A DNA stretch of 64,000 nt from Chthonomonas calidirosea T49 (GTDB lineage: Bacteria > Armatimonadota > Chthonomonadetes > Chthonomonadales > Chthonomonadaceae). Location: the NCBI RefSeq assembly GCF_000427095.1, contig NC_021487.1, positions 3,023,241 to 3,087,240 on the forward strand, in the 5' to 3' direction. Within the stretch, counting starts at the first letter, position 1; each line of letters begins with the position of its first letter. Made by a program: the position numbers and the translations under genes. The notes under the pieces are model-generated. The model had not been told where the DNA came from, made no database searches, and saw only the letters and a list, made by a program, of their open reading frames with translations. Of the stretch, positions 61,722 to 64,000 are shown piece by piece.

Positions 61722-62435
61722 TTGATAGTAACCATTGATGGCCCTGCGGGTGCTGGCAAAAGCTCGGTCGCACGGAAATTAGCACAGGCGCTTGGCTATA
61801 CTTATCTAGATACGGGAGCAATGTATCGCGCTGTAGCTTGGATGGCTCTAAGACAGAACATAGCTCTGTCGGATGCCGAAACATTGGCTGAGTTAGCTCG
61901 TACGCTGCCTATTCGCTTCGGTCCGCTCTCTCCCGACGGGATACAGCAGGTATGGATAGGGGAGGGGGATGATGCCGAGGAGGTTACAAATGCTATTCGT
62001 ACACCAGAGGTGTCGCAAGCCGCCTCCATTATCTCCACTCACTCACCGGTACGCAAGGCCCTAGTCAAGCGGCAACGCCAGATGGCGCTGGCCGCAGAAA
62101 ACGGTGTGGTGCTCGAAGGTCGTGATACAGGAACAGTGGTCGTTCCAGAAGCAGAGCTGAAGATATTTCTAACGGCTTCGCCTCAGGAGCGTGCTCGGCG
62201 ACGCGCTGCCGAGCTAAGAGCGCAAGGCTTAGAGGTCTCTGAAGAGGCGATGTTAAAGGAGCAAGAAGAGCGCGACGTGCGTGATAGCCAAAGGACCGAT
62301 TCGCCGCTGCGGCGAGCACCCGATGCGATCCTCCTCAATACCGATGGTCTCGACCTCGATGCGGTAGTACAGCAAATACTACGTCTCCATGAAGAGCGTT
62401 GTGGTCAGAGTCAATGTGGAGTATCAGAGGCATGA
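61722..62435 (+). CDS. cmk: cytidylate kinase
   Basis: A 237-residue NMP kinase that phosphorylates CMP/dCMP with ATP. The P-loop DGPAGAGKSS comes at residue 6, followed by YLDTGAMYRAVAW, EGRDTGTVVVPEAELKIFL and RERDVRDSQR-type lid residues (EERDVRDSQRTDSPL). I start at TTG 61722 because AAAGGAGG (61702-61709) lies 12 bases before it and Cmk proteins begin within a few residues of this point. TTG 61713 is also possible, while an upstream ATG at 61641 adds 27 unrelated residues. It overlaps plsC by ATGA. Confidence 0.95.
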   Translation: MIVTIDGPAGAGKSSVARKLAQALGYTYLDTGAMYRAVAWMALRQNIALSDAETLAELARTLPIRFGPLSPDGIQQVWIGEGDDAEEVTNAIRTPEVSQAASIISTHSPVRKALVKRQRQMALAAENGVVLEGRDTGTVVVPEAELKIFLTASPQERARRRAAELRAQGLEVSEEAMLKEQEERDVRDSQRTDSPLRRAPDAILLNTDGLDLDAVVQQILRLHEERCGQSQCGVSEA

Positions 62436-63148
62436 AAGCGGGGCAAGCTTGGAAAGAGGTAGGGCTCCCATGTTGGTATCATCGTCTTTGCCGATATCCG
62501 CTCGCATGGATATTTCGGCTCTTTTTTCATCTCTACGGGCGACTACAGGTGGTAGGTTTGGAAAATATCCCCAAGACCGGTGCCTTGCTCATTGCGGCTA
62601 ACCATGCTAGCGACCTCGATCCTCCGCTGGGATGGGCCGTTATCGCGCAACGGCGCTGGATATGGGGCGTTGCTAAGATCGAGCTCTGGAATCATCCCGT
62701 TACTCGGTTTATAACGCGCACAATGCACGGCATTCCTGTGCGACGTGGTAAAGCCGATCTGCGTATGTTCCATCTTGTTCTAGAGCTGTTGGAGAGGGGA
62801 GAGGCGATAGGCTTTTTCCCGGAGGGTAGTCGCAGCCGAGACGGAAACCTACAACCTGCGCAGCCGGGTTTGGCGCTATTGGTGCAGAAAAGCGGCGTCC
62901 CTGTGGTCCCTGTAGGCGTTGTAGGGACATTCGATATGCTGCCGCCGGGTGCAAAAAAGTTACGGCGGGCACGCCTGGCCATCTGTTTTGGGCCTCCTAT
63001 CCATTTTTCACCCGATGCCTCTCGCGAGCAGATTCTCGAAACGGTTATGACAGCCATTGCCCAGCAGATAGAGGTAGGGAAACGGCAGGTTAGCGAAAAA
63101 AAGCGCGATTTTCCGGGTGAACAGCAGGATGTCCGCAATGGGCTCTAG
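62432..63148 (+). CDS. plsC: 1-acyl-sn-glycerol-3-phosphate acyltransferase
   Basis: A 238-residue membrane-associated acyltransferase making phosphatidic acid from lysophosphatidic acid. The HX4D motif is NHASDLD (His58, Asp63), GIPVRRGKAD is the second block, FFPEGSRSRDG the third and VVPVGVVGT the fourth. A hydrophobic stretch near residues 20-40 anchors it. Its ATG overlaps the cmk stop (ATGA), a pairing seen in many bacteria. The C-terminus is Lys/Glu-rich. Confidence 0.93.
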   Translation: MKAGQAWKEVGLPCWYHRLCRYPLAWIFRLFFHLYGRLQVVGLENIPKTGALLIAANHASDLDPPLGWAVIAQRRWIWGVAKIELWNHPVTRFITRTMHGIPVRRGKADLRMFHLVLELLERGEAIGFFPEGSRSRDGNLQPAQPGLALLVQKSGVPVVPVGVVGTFDMLPPGAKKLRRARLAICFGPPIHFSPDASREQILETVMTAIAQQIEVGKRQVSEKKRDFPGEQQDVRNGL

Positions 63149-63213
63149 CAAAAGATGGCTCATTTTGGGTATTTCACTATATCTGTAAAACAGGAGGAAG
63201 GCTGGGGAGAGAG

Positions 63214-63834
63214 ATGCCGCTAACCGTCCTGAACCACGCTCTCGCCGATCACATTGTAACGCGCCTGCGCGATGAAAACACGCCTCCCGAGCAGTTTCGC
63301 CCGCTCACGAGAGCCTTAACGCACATTCTCATTGCGGAGGCCACGAAAAGCCTGCCCACACGCCCCCGTGTCATTCGCACTCCGCTGGAGGAGATGGAAG
63401 GCCGTGAGCTCGATGTGGAGATCGTGGCTGTTCCCGTATTGCGGGCTGGCCTTGGGATGCTGGAACCCACTCTAGAGATGCTCCCCGGTGCGGCCGTTGG
63501 CTATGTGGGTTTAGAGCGTGATGAGGTCACTGCAGAAGCCCATTCTTACTACTGTAAACTGCCGAACATGGCCGGCAAGACAGCATTTTTATTAGATCCC
63601 ATGCTCGCCACTGGCGGGTCCGCCTACCGGGCAGCTAAAAGCCTCTATGAGGCCGGCGCCGAAAAAGTTATCTTACTCTGTGTGGTTGCAGCTCCGCAGG
63701 GCATCGCCCGGTTGGAGGAGGCTTTTCCTTCACTACAGATCGTGGCGGCCGCACGCGATAGAGACTTAAACGCAAAAAGCTTTATATTGCCCGGCCTTGG
63801 CGATTTCGGCGACAGACTTTATGGAACCTTCTAA
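63214..63834 (+). CDS. upp: uracil phosphoribosyltransferase
   Basis: A 206-residue salvage enzyme that makes UMP from uracil and PRPP. The PRPP-binding loop is LLDPMLATGGSA, and the uracil-binding C-terminal motif is LPGLGDFGDRLYGT. LRAGLGMLEP is also typical. Length matches the family. The ATG at 63214 is preceded by a GGGGAGAGAG purine run. It follows plsC by 65 bases. Confidence 0.96.
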   Translation: MPLTVLNHALADHIVTRLRDENTPPEQFRPLTRALTHILIAEATKSLPTRPRVIRTPLEEMEGRELDVEIVAVPVLRAGLGMLEPTLEMLPGAAVGYVGLERDEVTAEAHSYYCKLPNMAGKTAFLLDPMLATGGSAYRAAKSLYEAGAEKVILLCVVAAPQGIARLEEAFPSLQIVAAARDRDLNAKSFILPGLGDFGDRLYGTF

Positions 63835-63945
63835 GCTCTGTGCCATAATACCACTGTACACGTTAGGACCTGCGCAAAAAGGAGAGGAGCAACCCTGTTA
63901 GTCCCGGCTTGCCGTTCGGGTGATGGGTAAAGCAAATAGCGCACT

Positions 63946-64000
63946 ATGAGCGTATTTGACGGCAAACGCTTGCCTGTAAGCACGTTTAAACTCGACGTGG
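63946..64000 (+). CDS. start of a gene cut by the window end
   Basis: ATG at 63946 opens a frame (MSVFDGKRLPVSTFKLDV) that runs off the window. Eighteen residues are too few for a firm call. The LP-S-F-L-V pattern and its place after upp would suit a nicotinate phosphoribosyltransferase, but that is a guess. No strong ribosome site is visible. Confidence 0.4.
   Translation, partial: MSVFDGKRLPVSTFKLDV

Noticed and set aside
63835-63945. Riboswitch ahead of the truncated last gene
   Set aside because: I could not match the conserved core of preQ1, NAD, TPP or c-di-GMP classes in the 110 bases.

Overview
The window reads as a chromosomal segment of a diderm, mid-GC, thermophile-like bacterium. 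The best fit is Armatimonadota (Chthonomonas-like). This is an inference from gene content: DUF1559-type prepilins paired with tiny lipoproteins, several LacI regulators, TonB-dependent receptor and LptD/OstA-like outer-membrane genes, a fused SecDF, a flagellin, and frequent TTG starts behind strong Shine-Dalgarno (SD) sites. No 16S gene is present to confirm it. I see no phage, transposase or CRISPR array.

Layout. 0.1-6.2 kb: SDR oxidoreductase, a His-rich mini membrane protein, tRNA-Ser(GCT), a lytic transglycosylase, thioredoxin reductase, an aldo/keto reductase and a beta-lactamase-fold hydrolase. 6.4-11.3 kb: a perfect sigma70-type promoter, then prepilin, small lipoprotein, TPR protein and CRTAC1-like FG-GAP/ASPIC protein. 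11.3-14.9 kb: ankyrin protein (minus strand), then a probably self-regulated LacI repressor directly followed by a second prepilin/lipoprotein pair and a strong terminator. 15-19.3 kb: lysA, M50 protease, trpS and an unknown membrane-anchored protein. 19.4-26.6 kb: a sensory cluster of periplasmic binding protein, Cache/HAMP histidine kinase, REC-GGDEF-HD-GYP regulator and TonB receptor, which looks like ligand sensing linked to cyclic-di-GMP turnover. 26.7-31.3 kb: flagellin (minus), an unexplained non-coding stretch with a terminator-like hairpin, a GH30 glycosidase and a LacI regulator. 31.5-37.1 kb: a helical unknown, then a tightly coupled five-gene operon whose last three genes match an L-galactose to D-altronate oxidoreductive route (L-galactose dehydrogenase, tagaturonate reductase, L-galactonate 5-dehydrogenase; three ATGA overlaps). 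37.1-43.5 kb: deoB, secDF, ribosomal S1, coaE.

43.5-60.8 kb is the most unusual part: five co-oriented genes for exported proteins. Three of them (a PD40/Ig giant, a subtilisin and a glycine-rich sandwich protein) end in the same roughly 370-460-residue, three-part C-terminal module closing with Ile-Thr-Arg. Between them sits a CsgG/FlgT-like protein, and an LptD/OstA-like barrel with an N-terminal Ig domain comes last. I read this as a candidate surface-display or secretion system with its own cargo tail, but function is not shown by sequence alone.

60.8-64 kb returns to housekeeping: aat (minus), cmk, plsC (ATGA overlap with cmk), upp and the start of a further gene cut by the window end.
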